NCBI GenBank assembly: GCA_029556545.1
Contig: JAKQEQ010000193.1
Span: 231,449-295,448 of the forward strand
Reading direction: 5' to 3'
From: Candidatus Hydrogenedentota bacterium
GTDB lineage: Bacteria; Hydrogenedentota; Hydrogenedentia; Hydrogenedentales; JAGMZX01
Length of the DNA stretch: 64,000 nt
The notes beneath the pieces were generated by a model, which was not told the origin of the DNA, made no database searches, and saw only the letters and a list, made by a program, of their open reading frames with translations. The position numbers were made by a program, and so were the translations under genes. Below are positions 1-8,268 of the stretch, one piece after another. Every line of letters begins with the position of its first letter. Positions within the stretch are counted from its first letter, which is position 1.

Positions 1-2399
1 GCGGCCACTGGGTCGGCTGCGCGGGTTCGCGCGGTCCACGTTGCGTCGGTTGCCTCGGGGACCGGCTCTTCGAGCACAATGGGCGTGTCGTAATTCACCA
101 GATGTACAACGAGGCGTTGGGGGACTCCGTCCTTTCCGGGTACCTGGTACGGGTGCAGGTAAACGGACGGGGGGGTGTCGGGGGCACACCAGCGCAAGCG
201 CAGGGCGAGCGTCTCCTCCAAACGGGCCACGAAAGCGGCGCCCAGGTCCACGCCTTTTTCGAGGTCCTCTTGTCGTGCGGCCACGAGATATTCGCGGGCG
301 CGGGCGAAATCGTTGGCGCGTTCTTCCATCAACGGCCAGAAATCCGACTTCCGGGCGGGCGCCTCGCTGTCCGCGAGGCGCAGAATGACGCCCTTGCCGT
401 AAGACGTTGCCTGAAAACCGAGCGGAACCCGGAGTTCGTCCAAGGGCGGCGTGGTCCGCGGCTGCGCGTGGATGCCTTCCGTGCCGAAGGGGTCAATCGT
501 CACGAGCCGCCCACCGGCGTCGGCGTAGCCGATCAGGCGCGCCAGTTGTTCTCCGCTCACGTAGCGCAGCGCGGGCGCGAATACCACGTCATAGTCGCTC
601 AGATCGCGCGTGTCGGTCTCCGTAACGATGTCGTAGGGAATTTGGGTTTCCGCAAAGACGCGGCTGAGTCGATGCACGACGGCGAGGTGCTCCGGGAACT
701 CGTAAAAGACCTGGTTTGCCCAGAGCAACAAGGCCACGCGCGCGCGGGATACGCCGCCCCGCCAGAGGTCGGCGTGTTCGCTGAAGAATTGCTTCCAGCG
801 GCGTCGGGACTCGGGTGCGTTCAGAGCCGCCTGGATGAACGCGCCGCCGCCGGCCGCGGCGGCCTCGGCATGGGCGAGATCGGCGGCTACATCGTCGATG
901 ACTTTGTAGAGCAGCGTGCCGGCGCGCGTACCGGCGCCCATGGCCCAGCGGAAGGCGAGCGCATTCGAGAGGATGACGCCGAAATCCAGCACGCCCGGCT
1001 GCTGCATCTCCTCGAACATCATGAGGTCCGCGGTCGGGGCCCATTGTACGAGGTTGATGCCGTTAACGCGGCGTTTGTTGAGCGCGTCGACGGTGGCCAT
1101 GGCGCCGAGGTTTCCCACAGTGAAGAAATCGGCGTCGCGGTCCTGTTCGCGAAGGGTTTTGCGCCCCGCTTCCTTGAGTCGCGCGAACATGGCGGCGATG
1201 CTGTTGCACCAGAATTGCTGCGTTTCGACCCACAGGAGCAGGTCGCGCGGCGTCGCGCAGCAGCGGCGGCGGACGTCGGCGGATCCGAAGCGATCGTGCA
1301 GGACGCCGGCGAGTTCCTCGGATTCGAGATACGCGCGAAATTGCCGCCGGAGCATGGTCTGCACAAACTCGCCGCGCCGGGGTTCCGCGACCGCGATTGC
1401 GTTGGTCGCGCCGAAGCGTCGCCGCAAGTATTCCTCGAAATTCGCCGTCGGCGGGAACTCGACCACCGAATCCTGCATGTAACAGCGCAGCAGGCGCCAG
1501 TCTTCTTCGAGCGCGAGCGTCTCGGGCGATTCCACGTTGACGATGGGGGCTAGTCCTTGGGGCTCCCATTGCCGTTTGAGGTACTCCGGGAAGCCGTCAA
1601 GGACGACCTGCTCGAAATCGCGATAGACAGGGGCCAGATTGAGGAAGCGATGGTCGTCCGTGCCGAGATACTTTCGCAGACCGTTGCGTCCGTACCGTTC
1701 GAGGAGGTAGATGTCGAATTTCTCCTCGCAATGGGGACAGTGACAATACTGGGTGTTGACGTCAAAGAACATGCCGTCGTAGCCAACGGACGCGAGTTGG
1801 CGCACGACGAGATCGAGGTAATCGGACCACCCGGGATGGTTTACGCACGGTTCGAAGTGCAGGATGCCCGGCGGCCCGCCGCCCAGTTGCATGGGGCCGC
1901 GGACCTGGGACCAGAGGGTGGGGTCCGCTGCGGGCTTTGGTCCAAGCCCGAAGGATCGGTAGTCCTCCCAGTGATCATAGAAATTGAAGAACCCACTTCG
2001 TTCGTCGGGCCGTCCGAAGAAGGCCATGGTATACACGTAGGGGATGAACGTGGCGACGCCGGCCTGGCGCATCTTCGCCACGATGCGCTCGACGCGCTCG
2101 ACCTCGCGCGGGACAGCGTCCGGCGGGAGTATCTCGTTGGAGAACAGGTCGTGGCCGTACGTGGGTCCCAGGTGCCCCTTGAACGGGATGTGAAACCCGA
2201 TGTGGAAGAGGTCCGGCGGGCTTGCGGCGACGTCCTCAAAGAAGGACCCGGTCTCCGGGTCCGGGAGATACCAGATGCAGTATGTAAACGGCGGCGAGGC
2301 GACGGCGGGGACCTGAAAGTCCTTGACGACGACGGGCGCCTCGACGCTCGCGGCGCATACAGTGCACAGGACCGCGGCGGGCATCAGCAACGGGATCAT
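1..2399 (-). CDS. Secreted glycoside-hydrolase-like protein (C-terminus beyond window)
   Basis: An open frame of about 799 codons runs from an ATG at 2399 to the left edge without a stop. AAGGA lies 6 nt before the ATG. Residues 1-19 form a short hydrophobic signal peptide. The N-terminal half looks like a TIM-barrel hydrolase: it has a barrel-strand motif GYDGMFFDVN near residues 204-213, followed at once by a Cys cluster YCHCPHCEEKF. Residues about 548-633 (ARVALLLWANQVFYEFPEHL through GGRLVTIDPFGTEG) resemble the glutamine-amidotransferase-like trimerisation domain of GH42 beta-galactosidases. The likely role is cleavage of an extracellular glycan; the substrate cannot be told. The last codons and any C-terminal sorting signal lie outside the window. 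It is monocistronic as far as seen, with the 41-aa gene upstream in the same direction. Alternative: a GHL10-type or uncharacterised hydrolase family. The coding frame is certain; the enzyme class is moderate. Confidence 0.8.
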   Translation of the reverse strand, partial: MIPLLMPAAVLCTVCAASVEAPVVVKDFQVPAVASPPFTYCIWYLPDPETGSFFEDVAASPPDLFHIGFHIPFKGHLGPTYGHDLFSNEILPPDAVPREVERVERIVAKMRQAGVATFIPYVYTMAFFGRPDERSGFFNFYDHWEDYRSFGLGPKPAADPTLWSQVRGPMQLGGGPPGILHFEPCVNHPGWSDYLDLVVRQLASVGYDGMFFDVNTQYCHCPHCEEKFDIYLLERYGRNGLRKYLGTDDHRFLNLAPVYRDFEQVVLDGFPEYLKRQWEPQGLAPIVNVESPETLALEEDWRLLRCYMQDSVVEFPPTANFEEYLRRRFGATNAIAVAEPRRGEFVQTMLRRQFRAYLESEELAGVLHDRFGSADVRRRCCATPRDLLLWVETQQFWCNSIAAMFARLKEAGRKTLREQDRDADFFTVGNLGAMATVDALNKRRVNGINLVQWAPTADLMMFEEMQQPGVLDFGVILSNALAFRWAMGAGTRAGTLLYKVIDDVAADLAHAEAAAAGGGAFIQAALNAPESRRRWKQFFSEHADLWRGGVSRARVALLLWANQVFYEFPEHLAVVHRLSRVFAETQIPYDIVTETDTRDLSDYDVVFAPALRYVSGEQLARLIGYADAGGRLVTIDPFGTEGIHAQPRTTPPLDELRVPLGFQATSYGKGVILRLADSEAPARKSDFWPLMEERANDFARAREYLVAARQEDLEKGVDLGAAFVARLEETLALRLRWCAPDTPPSVYLHPYQVPGKDGVPQRLVVHLVNYDTPIVLEEPVPEATDATWTARTRAADPVA

Positions 2400-2552
2400 C
2401 GCATGTCCTTCTGTCGTCCTGAGACACGACACCTTGTGTTCATGACGCGCCGCGCCCCGGGGAATGACACGTACTTGCGCCCCGCCCTGACAGCCCGTTG
2501 AAGGGCGAATTCAGGCGGGGGAATGCCTCGCGGGCCTCGTGAACGGGAGGGC

Positions 2553-2678
2553 TCAGCGCGGATCTATGTCGAGAATCAAGTCGAAGATGACGGTAAACAA
2601 CGCCTGCAAGAACGTGACGAATAACGCTACAAGCACTTCAGCGATCACTGTACCCACCGTGCCTTCCTTAGCGGACAT
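2553..2678 (-). CDS. 41-aa single-span membrane peptide
   Basis: A short frame on the minus strand reads MSAKEGTVGTVIAEVLVALF and then a further hydrophobic stretch, ending in LILDIDPR and a TGA. Residues about 9-36 are almost continuously hydrophobic, enough for one transmembrane helix. A purine-rich AAGAAGGGG lies about 10 nt before the ATG. The composition is coherent for a membrane peptide, whereas the overlapping frame on the plus strand is low-complexity. It lies 153 nt upstream of the hydrolase gene on the same strand. I recognise no family. It may be a small membrane peptide or an unconserved frame. Confidence 0.45.
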   Translation of the reverse strand: MSAKEGTVGTVIAEVLVALFVTFLQALFTVIFDLILDIDPR

Positions 2679-2855
2679 GGCGCATATTCCCCTTCTTCTC
2701 TGGCTTGCGGCGGGCGGTGGAACACTCCACAACGCCGCCGTTGGGCCACTCGTAAAGCGGACGTGATTATACGGGCATCAGGCCGGCGGCGCAACCGTGC
2801 GGAGTGCCGCGGGACACGGCACCGCGACGTCGCGTCGGCGGCTCAAAAAAAAGTC

Positions 2856-2884
2856 TTGCAAAAGATCGCTTTTCAGTTTAGGAT
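2856..2884 (+). promoter_or_regulatory. Sigma-70-type promoter for the large exported-protein cluster
   Basis: TTGCAA at 2856-2861 and TAGGAT at 2879-2884 are separated by exactly 17 nt, in an AT-rich island (a run of eight A just upstream) that stands out from the GC-rich surroundings. Transcription would start near 2891, leaving a leader of about 380 nt before the ATG at 3273. Confidence 0.6.
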
Positions 2885-3272
2885 AGTGAACTCAAGGGAT
2901 GAGTGTTGACCTGCGGGCGGCGGATGGCTGGGTGTCGGCGCGGGAAGACGAGGCGGAAAGCGATGCGGGAAGGGCTTCCCGCGAAGATGGGTGTGTGTTT
3001 ATGGAAGAGGGTAGCCCAGGTATATTACTGACGTCCTGGGCGGCATGGGACTCGATGGCGCCTTCGCAAGGCGGCGTCTACTGGCTTGTCTTCGCCGTCC
3101 GGGGGGCTGTACGTCAGGCAATCCCAACGCAACGAGCACGCCAGATCCGCGCGATCGCAAACGTTCAGACCACACTTGGCGCAACATCACTTGAGTCTTC
3201 GTAATCCGATTACTGCGGATTGTGAGACATATGGGAGCGCGGCCAGGCCGCGCGAAGGAAGGAGACGGTAAC
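2885..3272 (+). other. Long 5' leader, no convincing gene
   Basis: This is the stretch between the promoter and the first gene of the exported-protein cluster. It holds an 8-bp-arm hairpin at 2965-2982 (GCGGGAAG / CTTCCCGC) and a second palindrome at 3237-3253 directly before the ribosome binding site. A 101-codon frame begins at 2899 but its residue mix looks non-coding. I recognise no known riboswitch core. A regulatory leader is possible but unproven. Confidence 0.35.
3237..3253. repeat. GC palindrome next to a ribosome binding site
   Basis: GCGCGGCC-A-GGCCGCGC is a perfect 8-bp-arm palindrome. It ends right before the purine tract GAAGGAAGGAG that serves the ATG at 3273. Folding in the mRNA could affect initiation, or it may simply be another of the REP-like palindromes found in gaps elsewhere in the window. 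Confidence 0.6.
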
Positions 3273-6197
3273 ATGATCGGTGGACAAACGCGTGCGCGCG
3301 GCATGTGGCGGGCCTGCCTCCTGCTGGTACTGCTTGGCATGGCGGCGACGGCATGGGGGCAACGTACTGTATCCATACCGGACAATCTCGAGTTCGGCGG
3401 TCCTGGTGAGGAATTGGCGGTTCCCATACTCATCAGCGACGCCACGGGGATCGTGAGCTACCGGGTCCAGGTGACGTTTCCGGCGGCGCAGCTCGTGTTT
3501 TCCCGCGCCGAGAACGGCCCGATTGTGGCCGGTTGGGGTGCGCCCTTCAGCAATCCCGGGGCCGGTTCAGTGGTGGTGGTCAACGCGGGCGCGTTTCCCT
3601 TGACCGGCAGCGGCGAATTCGTCCGCCTTATATTCACGGTGCAACCGGGGGCGACGAGCGGCGTGCTGGCTTTCGGCCCCTTGACTGAAATCAACGACGG
3701 GGCCGTCGCGATTACCCCTCAAGAGGGCAGTTTCCAGGAAGAAGAGGGCATATTCGTTCTGGACTCGGTCACCCCCAACGCGGCGAATTTCGCTGTGGCC
3801 ACGGAAGTGTTGCTCCAGGGCGACTTTGACGTTTCCTACAACACCGGATCGCTCGGTGTGTACTTCACGGTGCAGTTGAATGTGCCAAACCTCGCCGCGG
3901 ATACGCCAGGACAAGTCGTGACCGTCGGAGCGAATCAGATTCGCGCCATGACGCCTGTGCGCGACGCGCCGGGGAATTTCAACGTGTACGTGTCCGCCAT
4001 GCGCGGCGCTGAGCCAATTTCGTCCGATTTGCTGCCGTTCGCGCTTATCGCGAGCGAAGGCGAGGGCGAAGGCGAGGGCGAGGGTGAAGGTGAAGGCGAA
4101 GGCGAAGGTGAAGGTGAGGGTGAAGGTGAAGGTGAAGGCGAAGGTGAAGGTGAAGGCGAAGGCGAAGGCGAAGGCGAAGGCGAGGGTGAAGGCGAAGGTG
4201 AAGGCGAAGGTGAAGGTGAAGGTGAAGGCGAAGGCGAAGGCGAAGGTGAAGGTGAACCTCCCACAAGGCCCGGAGTTCAAATCGATTTCGGGGGCGGTTC
4301 ACCGCAGGCGGTGCCTACGACCCGAAACCTGGCATGCAATATTACGACGCCCACCGTGGTCGCCCCTGGTCTTACGGCGCAATACGAGTACACTTGGACC
4401 AGCCGGCTCGGCGGTCCGGCTGGGTCGATTGTGCGCACCGTCGTGCATGGACCGACGACGGCTCTGAGCGATACGCTGGCGGCGGCGGAGACCAACAAGG
4501 GCGAGACGTGGCGGTGTTCAGTCCGCGCGTTTGACGGTACGCGATACTCGGCTGCGGCAAACACGGCGAGCGTGTTGATTGTGAACACCGCGCCGGGCAT
4601 CTTCGAGGTGACGCTGCCGACGCATGTCTCGACGCGCGACAACGTGGTGGCGCGGGTGACGAGTCCCGCCATAGACGCGGACGCCGATGCGGTGGTTTAT
4701 CGTTACGAGTGGTTCATCCGGCAGGAAGGCGACGTGGCGTTCAGCCCGTTCAGTCTCGTGCTCGACACCGCGTTAAGCAGTCGTATCTTCGCGACGCTGA
4801 CTACGCCGGGCGACGTGTTCTATTGTCGGGTGACGGCGACCGACGGGGAAGTGGACGGTCCGACGGTGCAGACGGGCGAGTGCGAAGTAGTCTGCGCGCC
4901 GCCCGTGCCAGTCAACGTGCAGGCGACGGACGGGACGTTCATTACGAAGGTAGTGGTCACGTGGGACGTATCCGGTGCGACGGACACGTACTGGGTCTAT
5001 CGCAGCGACGTGAACGATTCCGCCGCCGCGACCCTGCTCGGCACCACCGACGCCACGACGTTCCAGGACGAAACGGCGCAGGCGCCGCAACAAATCACGC
5101 GTGTGGCCGCGGGCTGCCCGACAAAGCTCGTAACGGAAACCAAGTTCTTCCCTTATTACTACTGGGTCAGAGCGTCGAACAATTGCGGCACGAGCGCCTT
5201 CAGCGCGCCTGACCAGGGCTTTGTCGGCGAGGACCGCGTCCTCGAGGACAGCCGGATCGCGGAGAAGGTGATCCCGCCTGAACTGTCGCCGTATGACAGC
5301 GAGCGCCGCGCGGCGCACCCGGATTCGATCCTCGGCATTCGGCTGCGTCACGCCGCGGGCATCGAGCCGTTGAGCGTGTGGGGCACCGTCGTTACGGCCT
5401 CGGGCTACGTGTCCTACGATGCGGACATCATCGAGGTGATCCCGGGCGACATGCGCGACATCTGGGTGGTGCATCAGCCGGCCGAGCCGTGGCTGCCCTA
5501 CGATATCCTCTCGTTCACGGTGAGCGGCTCGACTCCAGGGGGCGAGCAACTCGAACACGTCACCTACGAGTGGCGCGTGGCCTCCGATCATGACGCGGTT
5601 CCCCTGAAAGACGCCGCGGCGTACCCGGTCCGACAGCCGGATTACGCGGATTTCGATGCGAGCGGGCTGGACCTCGCGGCGGAATCGAACGCGGACGTTG
5701 CCCTGAGCGAATTGGTCGGCGGCATCTACTACAGCGTACCCGAGGCCGTCACACCCGTGTATCGCATCGAGATGCCCGCCCCGAGCGCGCTCCCGCAGCG
5801 AGTATGGCTGCCGCTGGCCCCGGGCGTGGCGCCCGGTGCCGTGACGGTCTATTACTACTACCATGACACGAGCGCGGATGCTGGTTGGTATCCGGCGGCG
5901 AATGTGGACGGCTGGCTTGTGCCGGACAGCTATCTCCAGCTTGAACTGGACGGCGTCCGTTATCTCGGGGTGCTGGCAAAGCATCCGGGCGTTGTGCAGG
6001 CCGGGCTGACAGTGGCCCCGACGCGGAAACTCGGCGCCGTTGCGATCACATCCGGCGGGGTCGCGGCGGGGAACGCCCTGGTGTTGGCGCTGACGGCCGC
6101 GCTCGTGCTGTTGGGTTATGGAACGCGCGCCTTTCAAGGCAGATTGCGCGGCGCGCGTGTTGGAGCGATGCGGACGACGATGGACAAGAACGGATAA
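3273..6197 (+). CDS. Exported cohesin/IPT/Ig/FN3 protein with EGEGEG linker and C-terminal anchor
   Basis: 974 aa. The start at 3273 is chosen because GGAAGGAG precedes it by 8-9 nt and it opens directly into a signal peptide (residues 1-30, ending AATAWGQ). Domains in order: a cohesin-like beta sandwich (about 31-160; VPILISDATGIVSYRVQVTF), an IPT/TIG-like domain (about 165-257; LDSVTPNAANF), a pure Glu-Gly linker of about 33 repeats (260-328), one or two Ig-like domains (330-540), a fibronectin-III-like domain (about 543-650; NVQATDGTFITKVVVTW), a beta-rich region and a hydrophobic segment (about 928-950) followed by Arg-rich residues. The last part looks like a membrane stop or sorting tail. 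No catalytic motif is visible, so an adhesive or scaffolding surface role is inferred. It is first in a five-gene cluster. The cohesin could bind dockerin-like modules encoded at 29546 and 49778. Confidence 0.85.
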   Translation: MIGGQTRARGMWRACLLLVLLGMAATAWGQRTVSIPDNLEFGGPGEELAVPILISDATGIVSYRVQVTFPAAQLVFSRAENGPIVAGWGAPFSNPGAGSVVVVNAGAFPLTGSGEFVRLIFTVQPGATSGVLAFGPLTEINDGAVAITPQEGSFQEEEGIFVLDSVTPNAANFAVATEVLLQGDFDVSYNTGSLGVYFTVQLNVPNLAADTPGQVVTVGANQIRAMTPVRDAPGNFNVYVSAMRGAEPISSDLLPFALIASEGEGEGEGEGEGEGEGEGEGEGEGEGEGEGEGEGEGEGEGEGEGEGEGEGEGEGEGEGEGEGEGEGEPPTRPGVQIDFGGGSPQAVPTTRNLACNITTPTVVAPGLTAQYEYTWTSRLGGPAGSIVRTVVHGPTTALSDTLAAAETNKGETWRCSVRAFDGTRYSAAANTASVLIVNTAPGIFEVTLPTHVSTRDNVVARVTSPAIDADADAVVYRYEWFIRQEGDVAFSPFSLVLDTALSSRIFATLTTPGDVFYCRVTATDGEVDGPTVQTGECEVVCAPPVPVNVQATDGTFITKVVVTWDVSGATDTYWVYRSDVNDSAAATLLGTTDATTFQDETAQAPQQITRVAAGCPTKLVTETKFFPYYYWVRASNNCGTSAFSAPDQGFVGEDRVLEDSRIAEKVIPPELSPYDSERRAAHPDSILGIRLRHAAGIEPLSVWGTVVTASGYVSYDADIIEVIPGDMRDIWVVHQPAEPWLPYDILSFTVSGSTPGGEQLEHVTYEWRVASDHDAVPLKDAAAYPVRQPDYADFDASGLDLAAESNADVALSELVGGIYYSVPEAVTPVYRIEMPAPSALPQRVWLPLAPGVAPGAVTVYYYYHDTSADAGWYPAANVDGWLVPDSYLQLELDGVRYLGVLAKHPGVVQAGLTVAPTRKLGAVAITSGGVAAGNALVLALTAALVLLGYGTRAFQGRLRGARVGAMRTTMDKNG
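4054..4257 (+). repeat. Hexanucleotide tract coding a Glu-Gly linker
   Basis: About 33 tandem copies of GGNGAR (mostly GGCGAA and GGTGAA) encode uninterrupted Glu-Gly dipeptides between the IPT-like and Ig-like domains. Third positions vary, so the protein repeat is conserved more strictly than the DNA. On the opposite strand the tract gives spurious Pro-Ser and Phe-Ala/Thr frames. Confidence 0.95.
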
Positions 6198-6240
6198 ACG
6201 CGGGGCTTCTCCGTGGCTCTCCGCCGGCGGGGGGCCACAG

Positions 6241-6258
6241 ACAGCCGAGGGCGGCTGT
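6241..6258. repeat. REP-like palindrome between genes
   Basis: ACAGCCG-AGGG-CGGCTGT is a perfect 7-bp-arm hairpin in the 102-nt gap between two cluster genes. It resembles in size and position the palindromes at 8166, 29473, 35915, 45458 and 62020. Confidence 0.7.
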
Positions 6259-6299
6259 ACCACGAAATGTGGACAAGGCCCGTGTTCTTGGGAGAACAG

Positions 6300-8129
6300 A
6301 TGATGTGTCATGACGCAAGACGTTACGCAGTCCCGGCGGTTCTCGCGATCTTAACGCTGTGGGCCGGCGCCGCTACGGCGCAGTGGGTGACGCAGACCAT
6401 CCCGCTCGAACCGGGATGGAACGCCGTGTTTCTCGAGGTGGACCCCGAGCCGAGCGCGACCACGACGGTCGTGGGCGCGCTGCCGGTTGAGAGCATCTGG
6501 GCCTGGAACGGACGCTACTCGACGGTGCAGTACGTGCAGGACCCGGAGACACTGGTGCCAGAGCAGCCTGACTGGCTCAAGTGGTTTCCGGCGACGAGTC
6601 CGCACGCCTTCCTGATCGACCTGCACATCCTCGTGGGCGGGCGGCCCTACCTCGTCAAACTCGGCGGGAGCAACACCGCCGAGTGGAAGGTGAAAGGCAT
6701 GCCGGTCATACGGCCGGCCCGGTGGCTTTCGGACTCGTTCAACCTGACGGGCTTCGGCTTGGCCGGGGACAACACCATCACCCTGAGCGAGTATTTCGCG
6801 CCCTCGACGGCCCAGTCCGCGCTGAATGTGCATGTGCTGGCGCCGTCCGGCCGCTGGATCCTGGTGGCGCAGCCGTCGCAGGAGGTACTCCGACGCGGAC
6901 GGGCGTACTGGGTGTACAACACGGGCGTCTCGACTTACGGCGGTCTCTTGAGCGTGAAAGTGGAGGACAACGCCCTGTCCTACGGGCGGGCGGTTCCGGA
7001 ACGCAAAGTGACGCTGCAAAACGCCCGCAGCCAGCCCGTGACTGCCACGTTTTCGATTTTGCCCTCCGAGACGCCGCCGACCGGCGACGACGTGCCGTTG
7101 CTCGCCGGGGGAGTGGCGCTTTCCTATTTCCGAATGGACCTTGCCTCCGAGAAGGTGGAATGGGTTCCGCTCGAGGGCCCGACCCAGTTCACGGTGCCGG
7201 CGAAGGGCGAATTGACGGTTCGGTTGGCGGTTCGCCGCGCCGACATGGCGGCTTACGAGCCGCCGTCGCCGGAGGCCGCGTTCCTGTATCAGAGCATCCT
7301 CGAGATTACGGACGGAGTCGGGACGCGATGCCAGGTTCCGGTCAGCGCGCAGGGTGTGACGGGCCGAACGTATGTGGCGCGGAATCCCAAGCGAGCGGAC
7401 GATCTCGAGTTGCTGTTTGCGGACGCGAATGCCGGTCTATGGCAGGGCTACGCGGCGATCAACAAGGTCAGTGAGCCCTATGGCGCGGATCCCTCGCTGC
7501 CGATGCCGACCGGCATGGACTTCGAGTTTCCTCTTATCGTCCACGTGAACAATGAAGGGCACGCTCGGCTGTTGCAGCAGGTCGCGGTGCTCTGGAAGGA
7601 CGGCACGCGTGTCCCCGACGCCGAAGACCCCGAGTTCACCGTACTGGCGGAACCGGGGCATTTCGTGTTGGTGACCGACGAATCGTTGCTGAGCCAATAC
7701 AAAGGTTCGGCGCTTCGCGATGGGCAGCAGGTGGGCCGGCGCATCAGCAGCGCGGCCTTCAGCCACAAGGACCCGGCGGACCTGACGGGCGCGTTCGGGG
7801 AATCGCTCGCGTGCGAGTTGACGATTCCGTACAATGACCCGCTGAACCCATTCAAGCACCGCTACCATCCGGATCACAAGATGCAGCGCCCATTTGCCAC
7901 CATCGCGGCAGACGGTTCGGCTTCGGAATGGTTCACCGTGCGGCGCGTGATCACGCTCGAATTCAGCGAAGAAGACCCGGAAGGATTCGCCCCGGCGGGC
8001 TGGGGAGACTCGGTGACGGGCGGCATCTATCGAGAATCGCTGATTGGCGTCCATAAGGAGGTTATCCACGTGCAGGGCGTGTTCCGCCTGAACCGGATCA
8101 TGCACGAGGGAAGGTTGAACGATGAATAA
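6300..8129 (+). CDS. Exported protein with N-terminal PGWN domain, unknown function
   Basis: 609 aa. The start is at 6300 (ATGATG; 6303 equally possible) behind GGGAGAACAG. It leads into a signal peptide (about residues 1-28, ending GAATAQ). The mature N-terminus begins WVTQTIPLEPGWNAVFLEVD, followed by WAWNGRYSTVQYV. The same PGWN/Trp/Tyr layout recurs inside the RHS protein of this cluster (LFPGWNLLGMPVD). The remaining 450 residues are beta-rich, without Cys clusters or catalytic motifs I recognise. The stop overlaps an ATG at 8122 by 8 nt, although the next gene more likely starts at 8269. It lies 102 nt after the cohesin gene and is probably co-transcribed. A role in assembling or displaying the giant protein is possible but only guessed from position. 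Confidence 0.8.
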   Translation: MMCHDARRYAVPAVLAILTLWAGAATAQWVTQTIPLEPGWNAVFLEVDPEPSATTTVVGALPVESIWAWNGRYSTVQYVQDPETLVPEQPDWLKWFPATSPHAFLIDLHILVGGRPYLVKLGGSNTAEWKVKGMPVIRPARWLSDSFNLTGFGLAGDNTITLSEYFAPSTAQSALNVHVLAPSGRWILVAQPSQEVLRRGRAYWVYNTGVSTYGGLLSVKVEDNALSYGRAVPERKVTLQNARSQPVTATFSILPSETPPTGDDVPLLAGGVALSYFRMDLASEKVEWVPLEGPTQFTVPAKGELTVRLAVRRADMAAYEPPSPEAAFLYQSILEITDGVGTRCQVPVSAQGVTGRTYVARNPKRADDLELLFADANAGLWQGYAAINKVSEPYGADPSLPMPTGMDFEFPLIVHVNNEGHARLLQQVAVLWKDGTRVPDAEDPEFTVLAEPGHFVLVTDESLLSQYKGSALRDGQQVGRRISSAAFSHKDPADLTGAFGESLACELTIPYNDPLNPFKHRYHPDHKMQRPFATIAADGSASEWFTVRRVITLEFSEEDPEGFAPAGWGDSVTGGIYRESLIGVHKEVIHVQGVFRLNRIMHEGRLNDE

Positions 8130-8165
8130 GCAAACTGCATCCATGGGCCGCGGGAAGGTCGAAGT

Positions 8166-8181
8166 ACAGCCTTCAGGCTGT
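8166..8181. repeat. REP-like palindrome (ACAGCC-TTCA-GGCTGT)
   Basis: A perfect 6-bp-arm hairpin with a TTCA loop lies in the gap before the giant gene. A near copy (GCGGCC-TTCA-GGCTGC) occurs at 29473-29488, also in a leader within the same cluster. Recurrence of the CCTTCAGGCTG core suggests a dispersed family. Confidence 0.65.
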
Positions 8182-8268
8182 CTTAGTGGGCACGCTGAAG
8201 CGAGTGCCGGGAACACGCCCGTATCGACGACGGGGCACCGCACCGCAATGACTTGGAGGACCCCTCCG

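Noticed and set aside
102..1553. A 483-codon frame on the plus strand
   Set aside because: It is antisense to the continuous hydrolase frame on the minus strand, which has a signal peptide, ribosome binding site and coherent protein motifs; the plus frame is Arg/Ala/Glu-rich without any.
2899..3204. A 101-codon frame just after the promoter at 2856
   Set aside because: Its residue mix is not protein-like and it overlaps hairpins of the leader; no ribosome binding site better than chance.
4054..4257. A CRISPR array or VNTR locus
   Set aside because: The units are 6 nt, contiguous and in frame within a coding gene; there are no spacers.
3935..4302. Pro-Ser and Phe-Ala/Thr repeat frames opposite the Glu-Gly tract
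   Set aside because: They are just the complement of the GGNGAR hexamer tract.
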